Shown here: one piece after another, positions 53,201-63,072 of the stretch
How the letters are laid out: every line of letters begins with the position of its first letter
Position numbering within the stretch: position 1 is the stretch's first letter
Origin: Mycolicibacterium sp.
GTDB taxonomy: Bacteria > Actinomycetota > Actinomycetes > Mycobacteriales > Mycobacteriaceae
Reading direction: 5' to 3'
Length of the DNA: 64,000 nucleotides
NCBI GenBank assembly: GCA_020637165.1
Contig: JACJWN010000006.1
Span: 124,001 to 188,000 of the forward strand
Program-made: the position numbers and the translations under genes
The notes under the pieces: model-generated
What the model saw: only the letters and a program-made list of their open reading frames with translations
Databases searched by the model: none
What the model was told of the DNA's origin: nothing

Positions 53201-53484
53201 ATCACCAAGGCTGACCCTGCCACCGGAATCGTCACTGGAACCACGGCATTCACCAATACAGCAGGGACCCTGCTCACTTACAGCGCACCTGCGCTCGGCA
53301 CCAACGGCGGCTCCGTCAGCATCAACGCCGCCACCGGGCGTTCACCTCACATCTCTGGCGCTCGAACAGCGTCAGACGGCGCTAGCGACCACGATCCCTA
53401 ACTTCGATACCTTCACCATCACCGCCACCAGCGGGACCCACACCGCCACCGAAGTGGTCACCGTGCCCGTCGCCCCATTGATCC
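50217..53484 (+). pseudogene. Decayed 5' part of a giant secreted Ig-repeat protein
   Basis: ATG 50217 begins a signal peptide of the type seen in large mycobacterial surface proteins (MGAGRHVGRVGALAVALGVGFGVSSA). The protein then runs through three frames: the linker (to about 50,600), an open run with GGMNTTNPQPNNPIQQVLYSLAKG, and Ig-like repeats (DGTFTYTPT and TDTFTVTATNG units). After about 51,485 repeats continue with repeated frame changes and stops (51658, 51831, 51934). From about 52,400 fragments of YVTN-type beta-propeller strands appear (VIDTATSAG, VSVIDTATITVGG). The sequence joins an intact reading frame at 53485, so the two were once one gene of roughly 1,900 codons. Sequencing error in repeats could account for some shifts. 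Confidence 0.75.
50985..52190 (+). repeat. Tandem Ig-like repeats with progressive decay
   Basis: At least four related units of about 270-300 bases. Each has a G-SP-I/V start, a VTGAAIF/VTGAAVF-T-TAGRTLTYS strand, a TGVFTYTPT strand and a TDTFTVTA end. The first two units are open; the later ones carry stops and frame changes. Confidence 0.7.
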
Positions 53485-56031
53485 GTGAACCGCAAGTCGA
53501 TGGCAAGGGTCGTCATCGATGCAGGACCGACGCTGGCCACCGCCGTCTACGGGCATGTGACCATCACCGACCCCGATGGTGAATACGTCTACTACGAAAT
53601 AGTTCCCGACCAGCCCGGTGGCTGGATCCGCGACCTCGAAACCAGCGACGAATTCGATCCGAGTGTGTCCCTCGATCACAACACCGGCGAGTTCGTCTTC
53701 ACCCCAGGAACATTCCTGCGTGAGAACGCCTACCTGGCGGCGGGTATCACGGCTGCTCAGCACCTCACGTTCACCGCGGCGGGAACCGACCTCGAGGGCA
53801 CCGCGACCACCACGGTCACCGTGCCGATCAGTGCTTTGGCCCCACCGGCACCACCGACGACTGCCCCGACAGCGGTGCCGCCGGCGTGGACCGACGAAGC
53901 GGCGATCACCACCATCCCCGTGGAGTCGGGAGCCATGACGCTGAGCCCCGACGGTAGCCGCATCTACATCCGAAACGACTACAGCGGCAGCTACACGGAC
54001 TATCGCGGGGTGAGCGTGATCAACACCGCGACCAATGCTCGCAATGCCATAGCAACCGATCTCGACTTCGGCGGTGTCAGTGCCGATGCCGCCGTAGCGG
54101 TCAGCCCCAACGGGCGCTATATCTACACCGCGGGCGCCTACTTCGACCCCAACGGTAACGATCCCAACTCCGATTATGTTGTTCCCACGGTGAAGGTCAT
54201 CGACACCACTACCAACCGGGTCTCAGCAGCGATACCCCTCTCGGGCGATGCAACGATCACAAATCTTGCCGTCGACAATGACGGCACGAATCTGTATGTT
54301 CGCGAGATCGACGCGACGGGCAATTCCTCGCTGACCGTGATCGACCTTCCCTCCAAGACCGTGATCGCCACCATCCCGGTCGGCAGCCGTCAGTCCATCT
54401 ACACCGGCGCAGGTCTGGCGGTCGGCCCCGACAACAAACACGTCTACATCCGCGAAACCGGCACCGGTTCCGGCGCCGCGTCCACACTGCGTGTAATCAA
54501 CACAGCCACAAAGACAGTCACGGCCACCATCACTACTGGCGAGCCCACGGGCTACGGCAATACGAACGGCAGTCTGACCGTCAGCCCCAACGGAGACTAC
54601 GTCTACACCCGCGACTGGAGTATTAACGACACAGGCGACCTCGTTGCGGCGGTGACCGTGATCAACACCAGCAACAACACCGTGACCGCGGTGATTCCGA
54701 CCGGCGATCGATTCGGATCAACAGCAGGCGGTATTGCGGTCAGCCCCGAGGGAAGTCATCTGTATGTAGCGGACAATGACGGAATCGTCGGCGCCGGAAT
54801 CCAAAAGATCGACCTCGCAACAAACCAGATCACCGGCATCGCCGACAGCGGACAAGACAGCAGCTCCTACCGCGTCGGCGACGTCAGCGTCAGCGACGGC
54901 AGTACCCGCCTCTACACCCATGACACCTACTTCAATCCGGCCACCGGCACTTGGATTGGAGGAGTGACAGTCATCGACTCGACAAAACTCGCCTTCCCCG
55001 CACGGGACGAGCTTGCACCCGACGATTCGACCAACACCCTCGAGAACAGGGCAGTAACACTCAGCCCCATGCGCTACCTCCTCGGGGGTGATACCGGAGG
55101 GACGATCACCGCAGTGTCCGCGCCGGCCAACGGCACGGCCGTGTTCGGCGACACGATCATCACCTACACACCCAACACCGACTACGCCGGAACCGATACC
55201 TTCACCTACACCGCTACCGACGGCATCCGCACCGACACCGGCACCATCACTGTGGACGTCTACGAGGTGAACCACACGGTTTCCACCGACCCCGGTCCGT
55301 TTGGAACCGATGACCTTTACAGCCGTCTGCGGGATGCGATGGACGGTAAGGACGGCAAGACTCTCCGGCACGGCGTCTACACCGAGCACGTGTTCGCCGG
55401 CGGCCAGCAAGCCCTCATCGTCTACATCGCTGGCACCCACACCCTGACCGGTGACCAGTCGGTCATCAAGAACCTGCCATCGGCAGCCGGGATCGTCGAT
55501 GAGGATCAAATCGCCGTCATCAAAGATGCGATGAAGACAAACGAGCCGATCTTGCTGGTGGGCTACAGCCAGGGCGGCATGGACGCCCAGAACATCGCCG
55601 CCGACGCCGCGAAATACGGCCTGCAGGGCCAGATCAAGGCTGTAGTCACGTTCGGCTCACCCCTCGTCCGGTACGACAAATACCCGACAGTGCACCTCGA
55701 GGACGTTGCGGACGTCATCCCGACGATTGCCGTGCCCGCTTGGGGTATCGGGCTTTTCAATTTCGCGGTCAACAGGAGCGTGTACAAAATCGCGAGCCGG
55801 AACTCCTACAACCCCTTGGTGCTGGGCAACCCGCTCAGCGTGGGGGTTCACGGAGAGCGCTCAACCTACGAGGACATCGGGTTGTTCTTCGACGTGGACA
55901 CCTCGTCGCAATGGGACGGCGTGAAAGACGCCCTGGCCGGGTTCCTGAGGGGCCGGATCGTTCCCGACGGCTACGCAGTCATCGGCGGAGAGCTGGTCAA
56001 GGTCGGGACACCATCCTCGATACAGTTCTAA
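53485..56031 (+). CDS. YVTN beta-propeller/Ig/alpha-beta hydrolase part of the giant secreted protein
   Basis: An 848-codon open frame. Residues 1-120 are Ig-like. About residues 140-530 are YVTN/NHL-type propeller blades, each with a VSPNG-YIYT strand and a VIDT/VINTATN turn (at least six blades). Residues 540-600 form another Ig-like unit (TDTFTYTATDGIRTDTG). Residues 610-848 are an alpha/beta hydrolase: VGYSQGGMDAQ holds the Ser nucleophile, and a later His (GVHGERST) may complete the triad, as in PE-PPE-type lipases. The start codon is not certain because the true start is probably 3.2 kb upstream, in the decayed part; if so, this domain block may be silent. Confidence 0.75.
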   Translation: MNRKSMARVVIDAGPTLATAVYGHVTITDPDGEYVYYEIVPDQPGGWIRDLETSDEFDPSVSLDHNTGEFVFTPGTFLRENAYLAAGITAAQHLTFTAAGTDLEGTATTTVTVPISALAPPAPPTTAPTAVPPAWTDEAAITTIPVESGAMTLSPDGSRIYIRNDYSGSYTDYRGVSVINTATNARNAIATDLDFGGVSADAAVAVSPNGRYIYTAGAYFDPNGNDPNSDYVVPTVKVIDTTTNRVSAAIPLSGDATITNLAVDNDGTNLYVREIDATGNSSLTVIDLPSKTVIATIPVGSRQSIYTGAGLAVGPDNKHVYIRETGTGSGAASTLRVINTATKTVTATITTGEPTGYGNTNGSLTVSPNGDYVYTRDWSINDTGDLVAAVTVINTSNNTVTAVIPTGDRFGSTAGGIAVSPEGSHLYVADNDGIVGAGIQKIDLATNQITGIADSGQDSSSYRVGDVSVSDGSTRLYTHDTYFNPATGTWIGGVTVIDSTKLAFPARDELAPDDSTNTLENRAVTLSPMRYLLGGDTGGTITAVSAPANGTAVFGDTIITYTPNTDYAGTDTFTYTATDGIRTDTGTITVDVYEVNHTVSTDPGPFGTDDLYSRLRDAMDGKDGKTLRHGVYTEHVFAGGQQALIVYIAGTHTLTGDQSVIKNLPSAAGIVDEDQIAVIKDAMKTNEPILLVGYSQGGMDAQNIAADAAKYGLQGQIKAVVTFGSPLVRYDKYPTVHLEDVADVIPTIAVPAWGIGLFNFAVNRSVYKIASRNSYNPLVLGNPLSVGVHGERSTYEDIGLFFDVDTSSQWDGVKDALAGFLRGRIVPDGYAVIGGELVKVGTPSSIQF

Positions 56032-56280
56032 GGACGGAAGGTGGCTTTCCTGGGTTCTGCATTTGCGGCAAGCAACATCGACCGCCAATAGCCACACCCC
56101 GCTTTCAAGCCTAGGGGCTCGCAGGCGGGCCGTTGGTGAACGGGTCGGACACAACCCGCCGGCACGGTGAGCTCAGGCGCCGCGGCGCGATCCGGCGGCG
56201 GGCACCGCACGGACCCGGCTGCTGTCGCCCGCCCGGCTAGAGATAGGTGGGAGCCTGCCGCCGACGTTGTCGTCAGTGAT

Positions 56281-57054
56281 TCATCCCAGGGTGACCGCGA
56301 GGGTGAAGAGAGCGGCAACTACCGCGATGGCGAGGGCATCTCGCCATCCGGGTCGGGCTGGGTGGGCGCAGATGCGGCCGGCGCCGCCGCGGGCCGTGAT
56401 GGCATCACCCATTTCGGTGGCCCGCCGCAGTGCGACAACCATGGCGGCGGTGCACAGTTCGACGGTTTCGGCGCGGCGGGAGGGTTTGTCGGGTTGGGGT
56501 GGCTGCAGGCGCCGGGCTGCGGCGAGCAGCCGGAACTCCTCAGCCAGCATCGGAAAGATCCGAAACGCCAGGGAGGTGATGACCGCCCAGTCGTCGACGG
56601 GCAGGCCCAGGAGGCGCAACGGGCGACACAGCGTCGCCACGGCGGGGGCGATGTCGGCGACGTGGGTGGTCCAGGAGACCACGACACCGAGGCTGATGAG
56701 GGCTAGCCCGAGGCTTGACACTCGCAGGAAGTCCAGGAAACCACCCACGCCGATCGTGACGGGGCCCAGGTGCAGTTCGGGGGCGCCGCCGTTGGCGATG
56801 GTGAACACACTGCCGACCACGATGATGACCCACAGCCATCGCGGTATCGAGGGGATGCAGGTGTGGGAGATACCGGCCAGCGCCGCGGTGATCCCCACCA
56901 GCAGTGCGGTGGCCCCGATCGCCGGCCATGACGGCGTGAGGGTCAGCAGGATCGAGATCACCAGCATGACAACGAGTTTGGTGCCGGCCCACAGGTCGTG
57001 GATCGGTGAGGGGCCCGGGACGGGCCGCATCAGCATCAGCGGGCGGCGGCTCAC
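56281..57054 (-). CDS. ecfT: ECF transporter T component (Rv2325c-like)
   Basis: A 257-residue membrane protein. GTG at 57054 overlaps the stop of the preceding ATPase gene by four bases. Five or so hydrophobic helices are present, and AFRIFPMLAEEFRLLAAARRLQ is the Ala-Arg coupling helix of EcfT/CbiQ proteins, followed by RATEMGDAITARGG, the second coupling motif. It couples ATP hydrolysis to substrate binding by an S component. Pair and order match M. tuberculosis Rv2326c-Rv2325c. The substrate is unknown. Confidence 0.88.
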   Translation of the reverse strand: MSRRPLMLMRPVPGPSPIHDLWAGTKLVVMLVISILLTLTPSWPAIGATALLVGITAALAGISHTCIPSIPRWLWVIIVVGSVFTIANGGAPELHLGPVTIGVGGFLDFLRVSSLGLALISLGVVVSWTTHVADIAPAVATLCRPLRLLGLPVDDWAVITSLAFRIFPMLAEEFRLLAAARRLQPPQPDKPSRRAETVELCTAAMVVALRRATEMGDAITARGGAGRICAHPARPGWRDALAIAVVAALFTLAVTLG

Positions 57055-59105
57055 GGCTGAAGGCTCGTCTCGATGTCCACCAGTGTTCCGTGTTCCAGGC
57101 GCAGGGTCCGCGGGCACAGCGAGGACAAGCTGGTGGTGTCATGGGAGATGACGACCAGGGTTTGGCCACGGCGGCGGATGTCGGTCAGCAAGGCGATGAG
57201 GTCCAGTTGCGCGTCGGTGTCCAGACCCGCGAGGGGCTCATCGAGGATCAGCAACCGCGGTCGGTGGGCCAGCAGCCCGGCCAGGGCGACGCGGCGCAGT
57301 TGGCCGCCGCTGAGCCGGTCGATGAGCACGCCGGCGATCTCGGCCCCCAGACCGACCGAGGCCAAGGCCCCGACAATGCGGTCGGTGTCGGTGGCCGAGA
57401 TCCCCGCCAGCGCGGCGACCGCTGCGCCGGCATTTCCGCGCAGCAACTGCAGTCGGGCGGATTGGAAACACACCGCGACGGCCCCGACCTGTCGATCAAC
57501 GGGGCGCCCGTCGAGCAGACAGTGCCCGGTCGTCGGGGTGAGCAGGCCGGCCATGATCCAGGCCAGCGTGGATTTGCCTGAACCGTTGCCGCCGCACAGC
57601 AACACCCCGTCACCGGACTGAAGGCCGAAGGACACCTCACGCAACACGGGCTGCGACCACGGCGTGCCCGCGGCGTAGTCGAACGACACATTGCGCACCT
57701 CGAGCACCATTTCCCGACTGGCTGATTCGGCAGACGAAGGCTGGGTGGGGGCTGGACGGGGCGGGGCCGAACGGGCCGGGGTGCGTGGGCCGGTGGTCGT
57801 GGCCGCGCCGATCGGTATCGCGCGGTCGGCGGCCGCGGCCTCCTCGGGGTAGTGGGTGATGTGCACCAACCCGACCCGGTGCTGGGCGGTCAGCCCATCG
57901 AGCACCTCAAGGAGAGTCGTGCGTCCGGGTGGGTCGACCATGGTGGTGACTTCGTCGGCGACCAGCAACGCCGGATCGCGGGCCAGTGCAGCGGCGATCG
58001 CCAGACGTTGGGACTCCCCACCGGATAACCCGGCGGTGTCGCGATCGGCCATCCCAGCTAAGCCCACCTCGGCGAGCAGGCCGTCGGTGTCGACCTGCCG
58101 GTCCGGTGGTAGCCCCCACACGAGGTCGTCGCCGACTCGCAACCCGAGCACCTGGCTGTCGGGGTGCTGCAGCACCAGAGCGGTCCCCGCGACCTGACCC
58201 AACCCCACACCAGCCGGGCGTTCGATGGTGCCGGTGGTCGGGGCCACCCCGGCCAGGATCCGCATCAGGGTGGACTTGCCCGCACCATTAGGTCCGGTGA
58301 TCGCCACATGTTCACCCGCAGCGACCCGCATGGACACCCCCGCCAGCGCATCCCGGTCAGCACCCGGATAGCGATACCCGACATCGGTCAGCGTGATCGG
58401 CAGCGGACCCGGCGCGCGACCGTCACCGGTGATCGGCAACAACCCCGGCGAGGACAAATCCGACGCCGCCTCCAGTCGCCGCAAAACGGGGGTCAACACC
58501 CGCCACCCGAACGAGGTGCCGCAGACCACGATCAGCCACACCCCCACCCCAATCAGCCACGGCCAGTGCACGATTCCCGTGTGCACCACCCGCTCGAAGC
58601 CGACGCCGGCATCGGCCAGCCCCGGCACACCCTTCAACAGGGCGGCGAACCCGCCGGCGTTGGCGGCCACCGCACCCAGCACCACTTCCCGCAGCCCGCT
58701 CAGCGCCCCAAACGCGACCACGCACAGCGGCGACACTGTCACTCCCCACGCTGCTGCGACAGCCACCATCGTCGGGGCGCCGCGGCCGTGTCGTTTGACC
58801 TCACCGGCGATGGCCCCCATGTAGGCGCACGTCACCACCGACACCAATCCGCCGAACCCCGCCATCAGGAAGCCGATCAGACCCGCGGCCACGAACGCCC
58901 CGAACCCCACCCGCAGTCGGAACCGGTAACACAGCACCCCCATCGGGACCGCACCCAGCCATGCGAGCACCACCGCACCGGGCACCACAATCGACACCAC
59001 CGCGATCGCCCCCATCAACGCAGCCGTCATCGCCGCCTGAGCCAACTCCGAAGGCGCCAGGCGAGCCGATCGTCCCGCCTGGGCGTCGCGCCGCCCATCA
59101 CTCAT
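57051..59105 (-). CDS. ECF transporter fusion: membrane domain plus two ATPase domains (Rv2326c-like)
   Basis: A 684-residue fusion. Residues 1-205 are five to six hydrophobic helices that look like an S component or a DUF-type permease domain. Two ABC ATPase domains follow: the first with GPNGAGKSTL (about 270) and LSGGESQRLAIAAALA, the second with GGNGSGKSTLAW (about 505) and LSGGQLRRVALAGLLA. Each has the Walker B Asp-Glu, although the first reads LLVADEVTTMVD instead of DEPT. Fused S-A-A' ECF proteins are unusual; M. tuberculosis Rv2326c has the same layout. The next gene, EcfT, completes the transporter. Substrate unknown. Confidence 0.9.
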   Translation of the reverse strand: MSDGRRDAQAGRSARLAPSELAQAAMTAALMGAIAVVSIVVPGAVVLAWLGAVPMGVLCYRFRLRVGFGAFVAAGLIGFLMAGFGGLVSVVTCAYMGAIAGEVKRHGRGAPTMVAVAAAWGVTVSPLCVVAFGALSGLREVVLGAVAANAGGFAALLKGVPGLADAGVGFERVVHTGIVHWPWLIGVGVWLIVVCGTSFGWRVLTPVLRRLEAASDLSSPGLLPITGDGRAPGPLPITLTDVGYRYPGADRDALAGVSMRVAAGEHVAITGPNGAGKSTLMRILAGVAPTTGTIERPAGVGLGQVAGTALVLQHPDSQVLGLRVGDDLVWGLPPDRQVDTDGLLAEVGLAGMADRDTAGLSGGESQRLAIAAALARDPALLVADEVTTMVDPPGRTTLLEVLDGLTAQHRVGLVHITHYPEEAAAADRAIPIGAATTTGPRTPARSAPPRPAPTQPSSAESASREMVLEVRNVSFDYAAGTPWSQPVLREVSFGLQSGDGVLLCGGNGSGKSTLAWIMAGLLTPTTGHCLLDGRPVDRQVGAVAVCFQSARLQLLRGNAGAAVAALAGISATDTDRIVGALASVGLGAEIAGVLIDRLSGGQLRRVALAGLLAHRPRLLILDEPLAGLDTDAQLDLIALLTDIRRRGQTLVVISHDTTSLSSLCPRTLRLEHGTLVDIETSLQP

Positions 59106-59226
59106 CGCGCCGCCAGTTACCCATCTCGCAGCGAATTACAGCACGAGCCCGCCCATGTGACTGACCCATCAGGGCACCAGTGGCCAAAGAAACTGCCGGC
59201 GCGAGCGCTACGAGATTGTGTTCGCA

Positions 59227-59783
59227 CCGGAATTTGTCAAGGTGTTTGAGTCCAGCGGGTGTTAGGCGGCTGTCGTCTTGTTCTCCGGTTCTGCCGGTTT
59301 TGGCGGGTTGATCGCGGCGGTCTCGGGTAGGTCGATGATCTTGGGTGCGGCATCGGCGCTGAAGCGGTGCCGGTGGCGTGCTCGGGCCTCGGCGAGCACG
59401 GCGCGGCGCTGGGTGTCCTTCTCGGTGGCCAGGCCGTAGAAGACGTCGGCGGGGGTGTGCAGGCCGATGCCGCTGTGGCGGTGCTCGTGGTTGTACCAGG
59501 CGACGAATTCGTCCATGAAGTCCCGTGCGTGGTGGATGGATGCGAAGCGTTCCGGGAAGGCCGGGGCGTACTTGAGGGTCTTGAACCAGGACTCGCTGTA
59601 GGGGTTGTCGTTGGAGACCTTGGGCCGTGAATGCGAGCGGGTCACCCCCAGTTCGGCAAGTAGCCCGGCGACGCTGTTGCTGGTCATCGAGGTTCCCCGG
59701 TCGGCGTGCACGACGTGCGGGATGCCGTAGGTGCCGAAGATCTGCTCCATCATCTCGGTGGCCAGCACCCCGCACTCGCGGGC
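59227..59783 (-). mobile_element. 3' fragment of the second IS3-type element
   Basis: The right end CCGGAATTTGTCAAGGTG... is present at 59227 and the sequence matches the end of the copy at 45634-47190 in reverse orientation. Identity stops abruptly at 59783 (…GCGGGC) where the SIR2-type gene sequence begins. About 1 kb of the element is missing. Confidence 0.85.
59262..59783 (-). pseudogene. C-terminal fragment of IS3-type orfB
   Basis: About 173 codons from RECGVLATEMMEQIFG to the end, closely matching the intact orfB at 46142-47155 with a few substitutions. It lacks the first catalytic Asp and cannot act. Confidence 0.85.
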
Positions 59784-62601
59784 CAAACCCCTCGACGAAA
59801 TCCTCGGCAAGATCAATGACGAACACGGGGTCGATGTACACCAGCGGATACACGAACTGACTTCGAAGAAAGGCTCTCAGCCCAGCCCGCTTCACGCCGC
59901 AATAGCCCGACTTGCATTCGCGTCGACCATCCGCATTGTCACGACGAACTACGACCATCACCTCTCGACGCTGCTCGGCGATGGGGCGACCGAGTACCTC
60001 GCTCCCGCGCTCCCAATGGGCGATGACTTCACCGGCATCGTGTACATCCACGGTCGATTGGATCAGGAGAGCCGGCGATTGGTTTGTACCGACGAGGATT
60101 TCGGCAGGGCCTACCTAACGGACGCCTGGGCTGCCCGATTCCTCGACCGTATGTTCGCCACGCACCCCGTCCTTTTCGTGGGTTACAGCCACAACGACAC
60201 GATCATGAAGTACCTCGCACGAGGACTCGGTGGCAGGTCGGAGAAGCGCTACGCACTAACCGCTGACGCGGATTCTCCGTTATGGAGGCAACTCGGCATT
60301 ACACCAATTGAGTGTTCCTACGACGACCAGCCAGTGGTGCTCAACGACTGGGCCGCACTAGCTTCCGAAGGGCTGTTGGGTCATCGTGCTCGCGTCAAAG
60401 CTCTCGTAGCCGAACAAGATCCAACACCCATCCCCGATGCCGTCTCGTACCTCGAATCGGTCTTAGGAGACAAGAACACTGTACGGTTCTTTACAGAGTT
60501 TGCGCGTGGCAAGGCGTGGCTTCAATGGGTTTCCGGGAGAACGGAGTTCGCCACGTTGTTCCGGCCGGCACCTTCAGTGGACCCCGATGTCACGTATGCT
60601 CTTGCGACTTGGTTCGCCGACAACTACGTCAATGACGAAGAAGTTTCCGACGTCGCGTTCCAAATATTGGCTGAGTCCGGCCCGCATCTGGTCGATGACT
60701 TTGCCTTTACGATATGCCGGCAGCTTTCCCGGCTCCAATGTCCGCTGTCACAGCGTGCGCGCCGCTGGCTCCTTCTCGCCGCAGGCAGTTCCGAGAGCCG
60801 ATCTCAGGTCACCCTGCTCGCATCAGTGGTTAACAGTACGTCTCTAGCTCACGATCCAGAGACGGCGCTGTTCCTCTTCGACTACCTGACCGAACCACGA
60901 GTTGCTGCCTCCGGCAGGTATTTTGGGGCCACCTTCGAAGCAACCACCCGAGAGAACGACTCCATGCTTCGCTTGAATTGGGAAAACGCGTATCGGCCCT
61001 TCCTCGACCACTACGCCGGTCAGCTTCTTGCGATCCTCGATCGCCATCTTCGCCGGGCAGATTTGCAACTCACCCTCGCAGGCGAATCAGATCGCGAGCG
61101 CCCAAGTCTATGGCGCCCCTCCATCTCCATTGCGGAGGACCACCAACTGGGCACACCGCTTGGATTCCTAATCGATGCCGCGCGAGACTGCCTCGAGTCA
61201 CTTCTTGCAGAACAGAATCCAGCAGTCGACAGATACCTAGAAGCGTGGGCCGTGAACGACGTAGTGTTGTTGCGCCGCTTAGCAATACATGGCTGGACGA
61301 ACCGGACTGACAAGACCTCGTCGGAGAAGCTGCAATGGTTCCTAGGCACTGAGTGGCTACACTCGCTCGATCTACGCTCCGAGGCATCCCGCCTTATCGT
61401 CGAGACAGCCGGTTCGGCGGATCCCCAATCCGTGACAACGCTCATCGCCGATCTTCTGGCACATTCTGAGGATGACGGGTTCGGGCCGTGGCGTGCTGCT
61501 GCCCTGTTGACCGCCATCAAAGATGCCAACCCAAACCTGCCAGTTGTAGACGAAGCGCTCGCGACCCTCGCGGTATCTCATCCTGAGATTGCCGAACAAG
61601 ATGTTGGCAGCAGGTCGCAGGAACCGTCGGCATGGGATGGGGCACCGCCCATGGATGTCGAACAATTGCACCAAGAGCTCGGCGAGGCACCCGCCGCAAC
61701 GGGGTCCGCATTGATCGCATGCGAGGCAGAGACTGCTGGGTGGGAGAATCAGAGACGTTGGGAACAACTCGCTGGTTCGATTAGCGCGCTCTCACCCAGC
61801 AGTACCCAGCAGATGGTTTCGCGCTGCTTGATTCGATCGGATCAGGACACCCGGAGATTTCGAACGCGATCGTCCGCGGTTGGGCCCGAACAACGGCAAA
61901 TGAGTCCATCGTTGCGCAAATTCTGACGCGGATAGCGCATCTCGAACTCAACCCAATCCTCGGGGAGGTTACCTCTATGCTCGGCGGCTTCGGTTCTCCG
62001 AGTCAACCCCCGGGCTGGTACCGATTCGAAGAGAGTGTCGAACTCGCCCAGATGTGCTGGGAGGCAATTGATCCTGGCACCACCAGTGCATTACCAGATG
62101 GCAGTGATTTCCTAACCAATGCGATCAATCACCCTACAGGCCAGTTGGCAACATACTGGGTGGACAGAATCGGTCATTTATGGCGGGATGCCGCCGAGGG
62201 CTGGAACGGCATCCCACCCGATTTGGCCGGCTATCTCGCGGAGCTGAGTGCGCATGACGACACGCGAAGCGAGGCCGTCAGAACCGTCTTCAGCGCCTAC
62301 TTGGCGTTCTTCCACGCCGCAGATAGACAGTGGTGCAAGCAGTTCTTGATGCCGATGCTGGACTGGAGCGACCCACGCATGGCCCGGATAGCTTGGACGG
62401 GATACCTGTCACAGGGGCGAGGCAGCGATGAACTCCTGGCAGATGGGTTCCTCGACCTGCTGATAGAGGCACTCGGTCATCGTCACGAGCTTTTTCCCGG
62501 GGCCGCAAGCAATCTGACTCTGCTCCTTGCCAAGATTGCGGTCGAAGCTGGTGTCGACCCTGGCACGTGGATCAACACCTTTGTCACGGCCGGCTCAGCC
62601 C
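59784..62601 (+). pseudogene. SIR2-DUF4020 defence-type gene, truncated at both ends by IS fragments
   Basis: A reading frame of about 940 codons with no start. It opens inside the protein (AKPLDEILGKINDEHG) right at the IS end. The SIR2-like NAD-binding domain is partly kept: IVTTNYDHHLSTLL, VYIHGRLDQESRRLV and PVLFVGYSHNDTIMKYLAR. The N-terminal glycine-rich NAD motif is lost. The long helical region ends with DUF4020-type NAINHPTGQLATYWVDRIGHLW. A frameshift at about 61,800 moves the frame: QYPADGFALLDSIGSGHPEIS continues in the second one. The end is cut by the IS at 62602 before a natural stop. Intact relatives are anti-phage SIR2 NADases. This copy should be dead. Confidence 0.8.
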
Positions 62602-63054
62602 CCTGCGTGTCAGGGTGAGTTGAGTCCAGTGGTTCATAGCAACCCGCCTGCAGGGCGAGATACGGATCAACGCAACGATGACGATTTCCAGCCTGGCTTC
62701 AGCCGGGGAAAATGGGCAGATGGGTTCACCACGTCCCCGTTCGGAAGGGCCGCAGCGGCGGCGTACGTTCAGTCCGGCTGAGAAGCTGGCGCATCTGGCG
62801 GCCTACGAGCAGGCCTGCGAGACCAACGGGGGTGGGGCCTATCTGCGCGGTGAGGGCCTGTATTCCTCGCTGATCAGCGAGTGGCGCAAGCAACGCGACG
62901 CCGGGGTGCTCGAGGGCAAGCCGGCCGGGGCCAAGGTCGGCAAGCTGACCGCCGAGCAGGCCGAGATCGCCCGCCTCAAGCGGGAGAACGCCCGGTTGAA
63001 TAAGCGGTTGACCAGCACCGAGGCCGCTTTGGAGATCATGGGAAAAGCACACGC
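62602..63054 (+). mobile_element. 5' fragment of the IS3-type element
   Basis: From CCCTGCGTGTCAGGGTG at 62602 the sequence matches the left end of the copy at 45634, with a few substitutions, and continues into orfA. Identity stops at 63054 (…AAAGCACACGC), where a recombinase-bearing sequence begins. Confidence 0.85.
62678..63054 (+). pseudogene. Truncated IS3-type orfA
   Basis: About 126 codons of orfA, identical in design to that at 45711-46145 up to the last common residues (MGKAHA), then fused to unrelated sequence. Confidence 0.82.
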
Positions 63055-63072
63055 TTATGTCGGTGATCGCTG

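Noticed and set aside
58164-59249. 361-codon plus-strand frame opposite the ECF fusion gene
   Set aside because: Pro/His/Arg-rich, no domain, fully antisense to the ATPase gene.
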